Shown piece by piece: positions 6,061-14,435 of a stretch of DNA of 34,118 bases (its first letter is position 1; the number at the start of each line of letters is the position of its first letter). Position numbers and translations under genes: made by a program. A model generated the notes under the pieces. It had not been told where the DNA came from and made no database searches. It worked only from the letters and a program-made list of their open reading frames with translations. The stretch is from Planctomycetota bacterium (GTDB lineage Bacteria; Planctomycetota; MHYJ01; JACPRB01). The stretch spans positions 1-34,118 of the forward strand of contig JACPRC010000187.1 of NCBI GenBank assembly GCA_016190175.1, given 5' to 3'.

Positions 6061-7146
6061 TCACGCCAGCCCGCGCTTCTTCAGCTCCCCGTGCGCGCGA
6101 TCGAACCGGTCCACGGCGCGGACGCCGCGGCTCCAGTCGATCAGTTCCCGCAGGCCGTCGTCGAGGGAGACTTCGGGCTCGAAGCCCAGCCGTCCGCGAA
6201 TGCGCCCGATGTCGGAGAAGCAGTGGCGCACGTCGCCGCTGCGGAAGGTGCCGAGGACCTTCGGCCGCACGTCGGAGCCGCACAGCTTCGCCAGCCGCTC
6301 CGCCAGCTCGCGGACCGACGTCGCGCGGCCGGTCCCGACGTTGAAAACCTGGAAGTCGGCCTCCTTCTTCTCGAGCGCCAGGACGCACGCGCGCGAGATG
6401 TCGTGGACCGAGACGAAGTCGCGCGTCTGGTTGCCGTCCTCGTAGACCGCGGGCGCCGCGCCGTTCTTGATGCGGCTCAGGAAGATCGCCGCGACGCCGG
6501 TGTACGGGTTCGAAAGGGATTGGCCGGGCCCGTGGACGTTGAAGAAGCGCAGCGCGACGGTCGGAAGGCCGTATGCGGCGCCGAAGTTCATCACGAGCTC
6601 CTCCTGCGTCATCTTCGTGACGGCGTAGACGGAGCTGCAGACGAAGCGGTCCTCCTCGCGCGTGGGGACGGACCGGAGCGCGCCGCCGCACGCGGGGCAC
6701 GCGGGGTCCCACGTCGCCGCCGGCTTCCATCCCGCGGGCCGGAGCGGCGGCCGCACGCGGCCGCACTTCGCGCACTCGTAGGCGCCCTCGCCGTACGCGC
6801 TCATCGACCCCGCGACGATCACCTTGCGGACCTTGCCGCGTCTCCGCGACAGGATGTCGAGGATGTTGGCGGTGCCGGAGACGTTCGTATCGACGTAGTG
6901 CTTGATCTGGTACTGCCCCTGCGCGACGCCGACCGCCGCGGCGAGATGGACGACCGCCTCGGCGCGCGCGAGCGCGCGCTGGAGCGCGGCGCAGTCGAGC
7001 ACGTCCTTCGCGTCGTCGTGCGAGACGCGGCCGTGGACCTGCGGGTCGTAGTTGTCGAAGACCTCGGCCTTGTGGCCGCGCGCGCGGAGCGCGTCGCAGA
7101 GGTGGGTGCCGATGAATCCCGCACCGCCGGTGACAAGGACCTTCAT
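6061..7146 (-). CDS. NAD-dependent sugar epimerase with a four-cysteine insert
   Basis: A 361-residue extended SDR acting on a nucleotide sugar. It has the NAD-binding GGAGFIG (residues 7-13), SMSAYG near 114-119 and the catalytic Y174-x3-K178. Between residues 121 and 170 lies an insert with C125-x2-C128 and C150-x2-C153, which looks like a zinc ribbon. A similar insert occurs in dTDP-L-rhamnose 4-epimerase (WbiB-type) proteins, so production of dTDP-6-deoxy-L-talose is a reasonable guess. GGGGGGAA precedes the ATG. The gene is followed by the small DUF pair and a copy of its own last codons. It is separate from, but oriented like, the polysaccharide operon to its right. Confidence 0.8.
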   Translation of the reverse strand: MKVLVTGGAGFIGTHLCDALRARGHKAEVFDNYDPQVHGRVSHDDAKDVLDCAALQRALARAEAVVHLAAAVGVAQGQYQIKHYVDTNVSGTANILDILSRRRGKVRKVIVAGSMSAYGEGAYECAKCGRVRPPLRPAGWKPAATWDPACPACGGALRSVPTREEDRFVCSSVYAVTKMTQEELVMNFGAAYGLPTVALRFFNVHGPGQSLSNPYTGVAAIFLSRIKNGAAPAVYEDGNQTRDFVSVHDISRACVLALEKKEADFQVFNVGTGRATSVRELAERLAKLCGSDVRPKVLGTFRSGDVRHCFSDIGRIRGRLGFEPEVSLDDGLRELIDWSRGVRAVDRFDRAHGELKKRGLA

Positions 7147-7233
7147 GCGATTCCCCCCGGTCCGGACTCTATCAGAATCGGCGCGGGCAGGGAGTTTCTT
7201 TGGACGCCGACCGGCCGCGCAGCCCGATAGGCA

Positions 7234-8010
7234 CTACCGAACGCCTGCGCCCTTCAGGATCTCGTGCGCCCAGCCGCGGTCCTCTTCCCGCAGCGGCGGC
7301 ACCGGCTCCGCGCGATAGCCGATGCTCAGGTCGTACGCCGCACGGTCGTAGAGCCCGTGCAGGATCGCGCCCAGGTCGACCAAGGGCTCCTCGTCGCCCG
7401 GCAAGAGCGGCAGCCGGAAGGTGGGAATCGTATCCCGGACGTCGAAGACGTAAAGCTCGGCGCGCGGGCGCCGCTCGCCCCGTGCTACGAGGATTCGGTA
7501 CTCTCCCCGCCCATCGGCCCCGTAGACGGCCATCGGCCGGCCTTCACGGAGGAGATCGACCTCGACGAGGCTCGTGCGCGTCCCCAGGATGGTCAGGCGC
7601 TTGGCTTCGTAGTCCCGGCGGGCGTCGCCCGATCGCTTGTTCCCCGGGGAGAGGATCTCGAGGACCGTGACGACGTCTCCGGACTCGACGGAGCGGACCT
7701 CCAGGTAGCTCTCGCGGACGCGGTCCGGGACTGGAACCTGCACGGCGAGGGCGGCGGGGGCCGCGGCCGGACCGGCCGGCTCGCCGCTCGGCGAGCGTTC
7801 CCGCGATAGGACCGAAAGATCCGGCCGGCCGATGAAGGCGAGAGCTCCGGGTTCCTCGACATACGTGCGTTCCTCGAGTCGCACGTAGTAGCGCGGGCGC
7901 AGGCGGGGGCCCAGTCCGTCGCCCAACGCCGCGATCAGCCTATTGTGCACGTCGGGCCAGAGCGAGCAGTGCTCCAGGTATGGGTCCATTCCGGGGAAGG
8001 GCGTCGGCAT
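7234..8010 (-). CDS. DUF4058 family protein
   Basis: A 258-residue protein that starts with the hallmark MPTPFPGMDPYLE and continues with WPDVHNRLI, YYVRLEERTYVE and a nuclease-like core (YLEVRS...VVTVLEILSPGNK...Y..KR). The EILSPGNK motif with downstream K and Y is reminiscent of PD-(D/E)xK-type folds, but no activity is established for DUF4058. The family is common as multi-copy genes in Planctomycetota, Cyanobacteria and Chloroflexi. The start was placed at 8010 because the family begins there; the open frame extends upstream to 8109. A TATAAT lies 10 bases before the ATG. Confidence 0.82.
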   Translation of the reverse strand: MPTPFPGMDPYLEHCSLWPDVHNRLIAALGDGLGPRLRPRYYVRLEERTYVEEPGALAFIGRPDLSVLSRERSPSGEPAGPAAAPAALAVQVPVPDRVRESYLEVRSVESGDVVTVLEILSPGNKRSGDARRDYEAKRLTILGTRTSLVEVDLLREGRPMAVYGADGRGEYRILVARGERRPRAELYVFDVRDTIPTFRLPLLPGDEEPLVDLGAILHGLYDRAAYDLSIGYRAEPVPPLREEDRGWAHEILKGAGVR

Positions 8011-8020
8011 TGCGATTCCC

Positions 8021-8026
8021 ATTATA
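8021..8026 (-). promoter_or_regulatory. TATAAT 10 bases before the DUF4058 start
   Basis: ATTATA on the plus strand reads TATAAT on the minus strand, ending 10 bases before the ATG at 8010. This predicts a leader of only 3-4 bases. GGGAA between the hexamer and the ATG could be a weak ribosome-binding site, so the gene may also be read from an upstream message. No -35 is recognisable. Confidence 0.4.
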
Positions 8027-8105
8027 GGGCGCGGCGGATCGACCGCGCAAGTCCAACGACCGCTACAGCGCGGCCGGGCTCTTTCCTTGCGTGGGTCGCG
8101 TCGGA

Positions 8106-8446
8106 TCATCCCACGATCGCTTCAACGGTCTTCAGGAACGCCTCCAGTTCCGGCACGATCGCCGAGTTGAGGGTGGGAAGCGCGTCCATCTCGCGGTGAA
8201 GATCCGGCATCGCCTCGGCCACCCGCCGTTCCAGCACCGCCGCCGCCCTGGCCCGGCGCTCGGGCGGATACGTGAACTCGTCGAAAGTGCGGTTCCCCGA
8301 TCCCCGGCCAGGTCCGTTCGCGCGAAGCTCCGACCCGCGGTACCGGATCCGGTTCCGGACGCGCGACGGCCCCGCCTTCCCGCCCGCGCCGTGATGATTG
8401 AGATGGTACAGCTCGATGCCGCGGCCGGCGGGATCGATCCACGGGT
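8106..8446 (-). pseudogene. C-terminal remnant of a GT-A glycosyltransferase
   Basis: The minus-strand frame reads PWIDPAGRGIELYHLNHHG, then AGPSRVRN, then NRTFDEFTYPPE, followed by about 50 helical residues and a stop at 8106-8108. It aligns with the intact glycosyltransferase at 32105-33241 (PWVDMTRRGFELYHLNHHG, AGPSRVWN, DRTFEEFVYP). About 110 codons are open, but the N-terminal catalytic domain and any start codon are missing; upstream lies the end of another glycosyltransferase. It is a truncated copy that sits just past the 3' end of the large operon, on the opposite side from its intact relative. Confidence 0.78.
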
Positions 8447-8486
8447 CAGTATCAGAACACGCGCGCCGATGTTGCGGACTTCGACC

Positions 8487-9425
8487 TCAGGAACCCGTGT
8501 GGAAGAACCGCCGGAGGGTCGTCCGGACGGCAGGAAGGCGCAGGTGCGCCCTCCGGACCTCCTTCGCCAGCACCTCGCGGGCGATCGAGAAGCCGACCGA
8601 GTCCCAGTGGCGCGGGGTGGTGGCGACGGCCGCCAGGATCTCGCGCCCGTACGCCGTCAGGAGCTTGCCCGAGAGGAAGAGGGGGAGGACGTCGCGGTAT
8701 TCGTCCGACTTCAACAGGTCCAGCATGTCGACGAGGACCCGGCGCTGGAGGCGCCAGCGCCGCCGCCTGGACGAATATGATCCCGGGCTCATTCGAAGCC
8801 ACGCCAGTGCCTTGGGGATGTAGCAGACGCCGTGCCGAAAGGCGATGACGTGAACGGCGAACCAGTCGCTGTGCCAGCGGAGTTCCGGACGGTAGTCGCC
8901 CGCTTCGAGGAGCGCGGCTCTCCTGAGAACGGAGGTATGCCCCGCGATGTGTGCGTTCGTGACCCTCGCCGCCACGTCGGCAGGCGGGAGGTAGGTCGGC
9001 ACCGCCGCCCATTCATAGACGCTCGTGCTCATCCGACCGGTCATCTCGTTGAACCACGCCGGATCGGAGCAGCAGAGACCGGCCTGCGGGTGGCGCGTCA
9101 GCAGTCTCATGGACTCCTCGAACAGGCCGGGCAGGACCCGATCGTCCGATGAGGCGGGATAGATGAAGTCGCCGGCGGCGATCTGCAGCCCCCGGTTCAC
9201 GGAGAACGCGGCCCCGCGGTTCCGGTCGTTCCGGAGCAATCGAAGAGCCGGGTTGCGGGGCAGGAAGCTCTCGATGACGGCGACGCTGTCGTCCGTCGAA
9301 GCGTCGTCGATTACGATCACCTCGGAGGCCGGCCATGACTGGTCGAAGAGGGCCTGCAGAGTCTCCTTGAGATAGCGGCCATGATTGTAATTCGGCATGA
9401 CCACGGAGAGCGTGGGGGTCGTCAT
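8487..9425 (-). CDS. family 2 glycosyltransferase
   Basis: A 312-residue GT-A enzyme that would transfer a sugar from an NDP donor to the growing glycan at the inner face of the membrane. It opens with LSVVMPNYNHGRYLKETL, has VIVIDDASTDDS at about residues 37-47, NRGAAFSVNRGL near 69-80 and a DxD-like SSDD at 92-95. Later come GHTSVLRR and an arginine-rich C-terminal region. The ATG (9425) overlaps the stop of the upstream dehydrogenase gene as ATGA. It is the last complete gene of the operon. Acceptor and donor are unknown. Confidence 0.87.
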   Translation of the reverse strand: MTTPTLSVVMPNYNHGRYLKETLQALFDQSWPASEVIVIDDASTDDSVAVIESFLPRNPALRLLRNDRNRGAAFSVNRGLQIAAGDFIYPASSDDRVLPGLFEESMRLLTRHPQAGLCCSDPAWFNEMTGRMSTSVYEWAAVPTYLPPADVAARVTNAHIAGHTSVLRRAALLEAGDYRPELRWHSDWFAVHVIAFRHGVCYIPKALAWLRMSPGSYSSRRRRWRLQRRVLVDMLDLLKSDEYRDVLPLFLSGKLLTAYGREILAAVATTPRHWDSVGFSIAREVLAKEVRRAHLRLPAVRTTLRRFFHTGS

Positions 9426-10498
9426 GCGGAGGCGCACCCCGGCCCCGACGGCCGCGCCAGGCTCAGGTCGACGAGTCCGCGTCCCAGCACCCCCGCATCG
9501 AGCTCGTCCAACGCCAGGTTGATTTCCTCGAGCGCGAACTCCCGCGCGATCAAACGGCTCAACGGCAGCCTGCCTTCCAGGAACATCGCCGCATAGAGGG
9601 GGATGTCCCGATCGGGGTCGGTTTCGCCTCCCCACGTCCCCACGATGCGTCTGCCCCGAATGAGGTCGAAGGGGTCGATCGAGATGCACTCGCCGGAAGG
9701 AAGATTGCCGGCAAGGACGCACAGGCCGCCGCCGTTCTTCACGGCCTTGAAGGCCGCCTCCATGCTCTCTCGCCGGCCCGCGCACTCCACGGCGCAGTCG
9801 ACTCCGCCTCCCGTCACGCACCGGATGACCTCGACGGGATTCTCGCGCCCCGCATGGACCAGATGGGTCGCGCCGAGTTCCCGCGCCCGGGCGAGCGCCT
9901 CGTCCCGCACATCGACGGCGACGATCACCGATGCCTTCGCGGCGGCGGCCGCCATCACGGCGCTCAAGCCGATGCCCCCCGCCCCGAACACGGCTACACG
10001 GTCCCCCTCCTTCACGCGCGCCGTGTTGAAAATGGTCCCGGCCCCCGTGGGAACGGCGCAGCCGAGAAGGGCGGCCTCCCGGAGCGCCATGCCGTCGGGC
10101 ACGGGAGTGACGCGATTCTCGCTCGCCACGCTGTGTCGCGCAAAGGTGCTGACCGCCCCCGAATTGACCTGCCCCTGCGGACCCGCGTACGTCGCTGCGG
10201 GAACGTCCGCTCCGTGCCCCTTGATCCAGGAGAGGATCACGCGGTCTCCGGGCCGCACTTTCGTGACCCCGGCTCCGGTTTCCAGGACCCTCCCCGAGCC
10301 CTCGTGCCCAAGCGTGTGCGGCAGGTACGGGTCGTGCCCCCGCCGGCCGCGCACCTCCAGAAGCTGGCTCCGGCAGACGCCGCTGTACGCCACTTCGACC
10401 AGCACCTGCCCCGGCTTCAGTTCCGGAATGGACAACCTCATGAGCCGGAGAGGCTCTCCCGGCTTGACCAGCACCGCCGCCTCGGTCTCTCTCTTCAT
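9422..10498 (-). CDS. zinc-dependent medium-chain alcohol/sugar dehydrogenase
   Basis: A 358-residue MDR enzyme that would oxidise an alcohol or reduce a carbonyl with NAD(P). Catalytic zinc ligands are C42, H65-E66 in LGHEG and C147. The nucleotide-binding motif GAGGIG is at about 172-177. The loop that normally carries four structural-zinc cysteines (about 95-115) has none, so this enzyme lacks the structural zinc. It overlaps the Nudix gene upstream and the glycosyltransferase downstream by 4 bases each. In this operon it probably modifies a sugar or a linked small acyl group (inference). Confidence 0.85.
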   Translation of the reverse strand: MKRETEAAVLVKPGEPLRLMRLSIPELKPGQVLVEVAYSGVCRSQLLEVRGRRGHDPYLPHTLGHEGSGRVLETGAGVTKVRPGDRVILSWIKGHGADVPAATYAGPQGQVNSGAVSTFARHSVASENRVTPVPDGMALREAALLGCAVPTGAGTIFNTARVKEGDRVAVFGAGGIGLSAVMAAAAAKASVIVAVDVRDEALARARELGATHLVHAGRENPVEVIRCVTGGGVDCAVECAGRRESMEAAFKAVKNGGGLCVLAGNLPSGECISIDPFDLIRGRRIVGTWGGETDPDRDIPLYAAMFLEGRLPLSRLIAREFALEEINLALDELDAGVLGRGLVDLSLARPSGPGCASA

Positions 10499-11022
10499 GG
10501 CCGCGCCCAACGCCGGTACGCCAGGAGCGCGATGATCGTGAACGCGTCCATGATCTCCCGCCGGGCGATCATGTCGACGGCCTCGCCGAGGGGCACCCAG
10601 TCCGATACCGTGGTCTCCCGACGCTCGTTTCCCCCGCGGACCTCCTCGCACTCCCTGCAGTGGAAGACATGGGTCGGATTGAGGTAGATGTCGAGCCCGG
10701 CGTGGTAGGTCAGAAGCGGTCTGAGGTTGCGGCACAGGACCCCCGCCTCCTCGCGGCATTCGCGGACCGCGGCCGCCGCGGGAGTCTCGCGCGGACGCAC
10801 ACCGCCGCCGGGGATTTCCCAGGAGCGGCGACGGATCAGCAGGCGGTACTGACGCACCAGCAGGACCCGCGCCTTCCGGACGACGACCACCCCGGCACGC
10901 GAACCGTGATCGGCGACGAAGTACTCCTTCTCGAACGACCCGAAATCCGCCGTCACCTTCGACACGGCGTAGTAGGGATTCCGATGGACCACGCGACCTG
11001 CCAGGATCCTGGGAAGACCCAT
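10495..11022 (-). CDS. Nudix hydrolase
   Basis: A 175-residue pyrophosphohydrolase. The Nudix box G-x5-E-x7-REUxEExGU is complete: GGVRPRE at about 73-79 and RECREEAGV near 87-95. The preceding strands (GVVVVRKARVLLVRQYR) and the WEIPGGG are typical of ADP-ribose/ADP-sugar-type members, so an NDP-sugar or ADP-ribose substrate is plausible. The start at 11022 lies 5 bases after the upstream methyltransferase stop; the open frame extends further but overlaps that gene. In the operon it may recycle NDP-sugars or remove misformed ones. Confidence 0.84.
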   Translation of the reverse strand: MGLPRILAGRVVHRNPYYAVSKVTADFGSFEKEYFVADHGSRAGVVVVRKARVLLVRQYRLLIRRRSWEIPGGGVRPRETPAAAAVRECREEAGVLCRNLRPLLTYHAGLDIYLNPTHVFHCRECEEVRGGNERRETTVSDWVPLGEAVDMIARREIMDAFTIIALLAYRRWARP

Positions 11023-11027
11023 CCGCG

Positions 11028-11687
11028 CTACTCGGCAATGAACCAGTAGTAATCGCCGGAGTATCCGACCTCGCCGAAGACCCGCTTCCAGTCGTCCACA
11101 TGCATGAACGTGAGCGCCGTAAGGTTCCACTTCAGCAGGCGCCGGCGTTCCTCTTCGGTCCGCCACGCATCGACCGTGATGAACGCGTGCTTGCGAGTCA
11201 GCCGCTGGATTTCCCGCAGCGCCTTCCTGCAATCCTCGATCGCCAGGTTGTGGATCGTGTTGATCGAGATGACCAGGTCGAAGGAAGCGTCCTCGAAGGG
11301 AAGCTCCTTCGCGTCGGCGACGCGGAGGAAGGGCTTCACCGTCTCGATCGCGTGTTCGATCGCATAGGGCGAGACGTCCGCGCCGGCCACCCCGAGCCGG
11401 GGCATCAGTTCCTTGAAGTCGTGGAGCATGTACCCCTTGGCGCAGCCCACATCGAGCACGCGCGCATCGTCGGCGAGGACGTAGTGATCGCGGAACCGGC
11501 GGACGGTTTCACGCCAGAATCTCGGATGGTACGAGTAGCCGCCATACCCGGTCAGTCGGTCGCCGTCGAAGTACTCGCGGCCGAACCGTCGGGCGATGCG
11601 GCGATCCTCGTCGGTCACGAGCCTCCCCCGATCCTCGATGGGCCGCTTGGAACGGGGATACAGATCCAGCAGGTTGATCTCAGTCAC
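11028..11687 (-). CDS. class I SAM-dependent methyltransferase
   Basis: A 219-residue methyltransferase. SAM-binding motif I is VLDVGCAKGYML (about 77-88), followed by VAGADVSPYAIEHA and FDLVISINTIHN as motifs II-III. A GYGGYSYHPRFW segment precedes the domain, a feature of sugar or glycan methyltransferases of this type. It starts at a GTG (11687) that overlaps the aldo-keto reductase stop by 8 bases; the frame is open far upstream but that part is antisense-like noise. It probably methylates a sugar hydroxyl of the glycan (inference). Confidence 0.8.
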   Translation of the reverse strand: MTEINLLDLYPRSKRPIEDRGRLVTDEDRRIARRFGREYFDGDRLTGYGGYSYHPRFWRETVRRFRDHYVLADDARVLDVGCAKGYMLHDFKELMPRLGVAGADVSPYAIEHAIETVKPFLRVADAKELPFEDASFDLVISINTIHNLAIEDCRKALREIQRLTRKHAFITVDAWRTEEERRRLLKWNLTALTFMHVDDWKRVFGEVGYSGDYYWFIAE

Positions 11688-12657
11688 GGCTGTAGGCCCC
11701 CAACGAGAGCGTCTCGAATCTGCGCCGGTCCCCGATGATGCGATCGATCTCTTTGAGTTCCGCGTCCGACGGACGCCAGGCGCCGGCGGGCGCAAGATCG
11801 CGCAACTGTCCCGCGTCCCGAAACCCGACGATGACGGTCCCGACCTCGTCCCGGAGGAGGACCCAGGCGATCGCGAGCTGGGCCAGGGGCCTTCCCCGGG
11901 TCCGCGCGAAGGCATCCAGCGCGACCGCCGTCTCGAGCACGGGACCGGTAAGGTCCGCCCGGACCCGGCGGCTCGTGGCGGCCCGGGAATCCGCCGGCGG
12001 TTCGGCTCCCGAACGGTACTTCCCCGAGAGGACGCCGCGACCGAGAGCGCCGTAGACCGCGACGCCCACGCCGTTCTCCTGCGAGACGGGAAAGACCCCG
12101 CTTTCCGCCTCACGCTTCAGAAGGTTGTAGTGAGTCTGAATCGAGACGAGCGGCGCGAGGTCCATGGACCGGCAGACGTCGCACGCCGCCGCCAGTTGAG
12201 TGCCGGAGTAATTCGAAACGCCCGGGTAGCGCACTTTGCCCTGACGCACCAGTTGGTCGAGCGCCGCCAGAGTCTCCTCGATCGGCGTGGCGGGATCGAA
12301 GTGGTGCATCTGGCAAAGATCGATCCGATCCGTCCTCAAACGCCGGAGGCTCCCCTCGACGCTCCCGATGATATGATCCCTGCGCCCTTTCCCGAGCGGG
12401 AGTTCATGACTTCGGACTCCCACCTTGCTCGCGATCGTCCATCGGTCGCGCCGGCCCTCCAAAGCGGCGCCCAGGAGTTCCTCGGAGCGGCCTTCGCTGT
12501 AGACGTCGGCCGTGTCCACCAGGTTGATCCCGAGATCCTCGGCCGCATCCAGGATCTGCCGCGTCTCGCTCTCCCCGCAGAAGTGGCCGAAGACGTTCCC
12601 CCCGATCGCGATCGGCGAGACCCACGGGCCGGTTCTCCCGAGTCTTCGGCGCTCCAT
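11680..12657 (-). CDS. aldo-keto reductase
   Basis: A 325-residue NAD(P)H-dependent reductase with the AKR tetrad D48 and Y53 (VDTADVYSEG), K78 (IASKVG) and H118 (CQMHHFD). The barrel continues with GVSNYS, IQTHYNLL and the C-terminal nucleotide-binding VIVGFRD. It would reduce a keto sugar or keto-acyl group. The ATG shares one base with the stop of the upstream SDR gene (TAATG). Members of this family occur in polysaccharide loci next to ThDP enzymes; the specific substrate is not predictable. Confidence 0.86.
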   Translation of the reverse strand: MERRRLGRTGPWVSPIAIGGNVFGHFCGESETRQILDAAEDLGINLVDTADVYSEGRSEELLGAALEGRRDRWTIASKVGVRSHELPLGKGRRDHIIGSVEGSLRRLRTDRIDLCQMHHFDPATPIEETLAALDQLVRQGKVRYPGVSNYSGTQLAAACDVCRSMDLAPLVSIQTHYNLLKREAESGVFPVSQENGVGVAVYGALGRGVLSGKYRSGAEPPADSRAATSRRVRADLTGPVLETAVALDAFARTRGRPLAQLAIAWVLLRDEVGTVIVGFRDAGQLRDLAPAGAWRPSDAELKEIDRIIGDRRRFETLSLGAYSRD

Positions 12658-13466
12658 TACTTCTCCTTGCCGTCGTGTCGGCGGAGCAGCCCGAACTGTT
12701 CCTGAAGCGTGGCACCGCCGTCGACGACCAGCGAGTGGCCGTTGACGAAGGCGGCGTCCTGAGAGCACAGGAAGACGACGGCGGCGGCGACCTCGTCCGA
12801 GAAACCGGTCCTCCCGCCGGGGTGGCAAGACTCGGCCGTCCTTCGATATTCCGCGTTCTCCTCCCCTTCATAGCGTCCCCGGTATTCGTCCTGGACGATG
12901 AACCCCGGCAGCACGGCATTGACGCGCACCCCGTGGGGTCCCGCGTGCACCGCGAAGTAGCGGGTCATCTGCACCAGGCCCGCCTTGGCGATGTGGTACA
13001 CGGGAGATTCCCGGCATGCCATGAATGCGGCGATCGAGCCGATCGAGACGATGCTGCCGCCTCCCCCGGCGGACATGACGCGCACCGCCTCCTGCGTCGC
13101 GAAAAAGGACGCCTTCAGAGTGACCGACAGGCCCTCTTCCCACGTCCGATCGTCCTCCTCCAGGAATCCGACGCGACGTCCCGACCGGGCGTTGTTGACG
13201 AGGATGTCGAGTCGGCCGGCCATCCGGACGGCGTCGTGCACCATCTGCACGGGCGCCCCCTCGGCGCGCAGATCGATCTGCAGCCAATCGACCCGGCGAC
13301 CCTCGGCACGGAATCGTTCCAGCGTCCCCGCCGCGCCTCCCGCGTCCACGTCGGCGAACAGGACGCGCGCGCCTTCCGCCGACAGCGCCTTGACGATGTT
13401 GCGGCCGATGCCTCGCGCCCCGCCCGTGACGAGCGCGACTTTCCCCTCCAGGCGCGAAGGCGTCAT
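12657..13466 (-). CDS. short-chain dehydrogenase/reductase
   Basis: A 269-residue classical SDR. Cofactor motif TGGARGIG is at 14-21, NNA at 91-93, catalytic S144 region in SIGSIAAF and Y157-x3-K161 in YHIAK. C-terminal VNGHSLVVDGG is the standard signature. It would oxidise or reduce a hydroxyl/keto group with NAD(P). It follows the unknown glycosyltransferase-like gene by 9 bases and overlaps the aldo-keto reductase start by one stop-codon base. With the second SDR and the AKR it forms a redox set around the ThDP enzymes. Confidence 0.87.
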   Translation of the reverse strand: MTPSRLEGKVALVTGGARGIGRNIVKALSAEGARVLFADVDAGGAAGTLERFRAEGRRVDWLQIDLRAEGAPVQMVHDAVRMAGRLDILVNNARSGRRVGFLEEDDRTWEEGLSVTLKASFFATQEAVRVMSAGGGGSIVSIGSIAAFMACRESPVYHIAKAGLVQMTRYFAVHAGPHGVRVNAVLPGFIVQDEYRGRYEGEENAEYRRTAESCHPGGRTGFSDEVAAAVVFLCSQDAAFVNGHSLVVDGGATLQEQFGLLRRHDGKEK

Positions 13467-13475
13467 GGCTTGACC

Positions 13476-14432
13476 TCACTCCAGTCGCGCAAGCTGGGCC
13501 TCCCACGCCCTGCGGTCCCGAAACGACAGCATGCGATCCAGCTCCGAGCGGAGGATGGGGGCGGACTCCCGGATTCTCAGGATCCGCTGCATGGGGTCCG
13601 CAAACCGAAACCGGTCACTCGTGCCCAGCTCGCGCTCCATCGTCTCCGGATGGTGCTCGGGGTTCTTCACGATCGCGTAGGGGGCCTCGTTGAACATCGC
13701 CATGGCCGCCGGCCCGCTCGCCATCCCCATGAACGCGTATGCGGCCTGAATGCACGCGAGATCCTCGAGGAATCCGCATCCCCAGGATCGCGTGGCCGTC
13801 ACGTTCCGTTTCCGCAACAGCCCTTCCGGCAGCGGTTCGTTGCCGATCAACACGAACTTCAGTTCCGGCTCGCCACCGAACAGGTCGAAGAACTCGGTCC
13901 AGGCGGCAAAGTCCGCATCCGACTCCCCCGACCCGCCGCCCGCGTTCTTGAGGTGCACCACGACGGGGCGCGCGGGCAGAACCCACCGCCGGAGAAGCGC
14001 CAGGGCCCTTCGCCGGTGTTCGCGCCTGACCGACAACCTCGGAAGCGACCGCCCGTCGTCCGACCGCTTCTGCAGGTAAAGCAGGCTGTCGTAGTCGAAG
14101 TCGATGCGTCCCTGCGGGTCGAGACGGGAGACATCGGGCCAGAGCCGATCCGCTCCCGTCCGGCGCTTCAACTCCTCCAGCGAATCCGCCCAACGCAGCT
14201 TCTCGATGCCTTCCAGACCGCCGAGCAGGGTGCGGATGCCCCCTCCGACCCACGACCGCTCCCCGACGAAGGCGACGTCAACCGCCGGCGACTCGAGATG
14301 AAGCGCCTCGACGAATATCAGGGTATTGCCGACGCCGGGGCGCGACCGCCGCAAGTCCCAGACGCCGACGCAACGCCCGCGCAGAGCCTCCCGCCGCTTC
14401 CCTCGATCCAGGTCCGATCCCGGTGCAGGCAT
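13476..14432 (-). CDS. glycosyltransferase-like protein, GT-B-type fold suspected
   Basis: A 318-residue protein I cannot place in a named family. It opens with CVGVWDLRR...GVGNTLIFVEAL, like heptosyltransferase-type proteins that begin with a G-x-G-N/D loop. In the middle are RPVVVHLKNAGGGSGESD and FVLIGNEPLP. The C-terminal GFLEDLACIQAAYAFMGMASGPAAMAMF recalls the nucleotide-binding GAS/DSGP-type segment of GT-B enzymes such as family 9. It sits 3 bases after the ThDP-enzyme stop. A sugar transferase role in this operon is therefore reasonable, but it is an inference. Confidence 0.5.
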   Translation of the reverse strand: MPAPGSDLDRGKRREALRGRCVGVWDLRRSRPGVGNTLIFVEALHLESPAVDVAFVGERSWVGGGIRTLLGGLEGIEKLRWADSLEELKRRTGADRLWPDVSRLDPQGRIDFDYDSLLYLQKRSDDGRSLPRLSVRREHRRRALALLRRWVLPARPVVVHLKNAGGGSGESDADFAAWTEFFDLFGGEPELKFVLIGNEPLPEGLLRKRNVTATRSWGCGFLEDLACIQAAYAFMGMASGPAAMAMFNEAPYAIVKNPEHHPETMERELGTSDRFRFADPMQRILRIRESAPILRSELDRMLSFRDRRAWEAQLARLE

Positions 14433-14435
14433 GAG

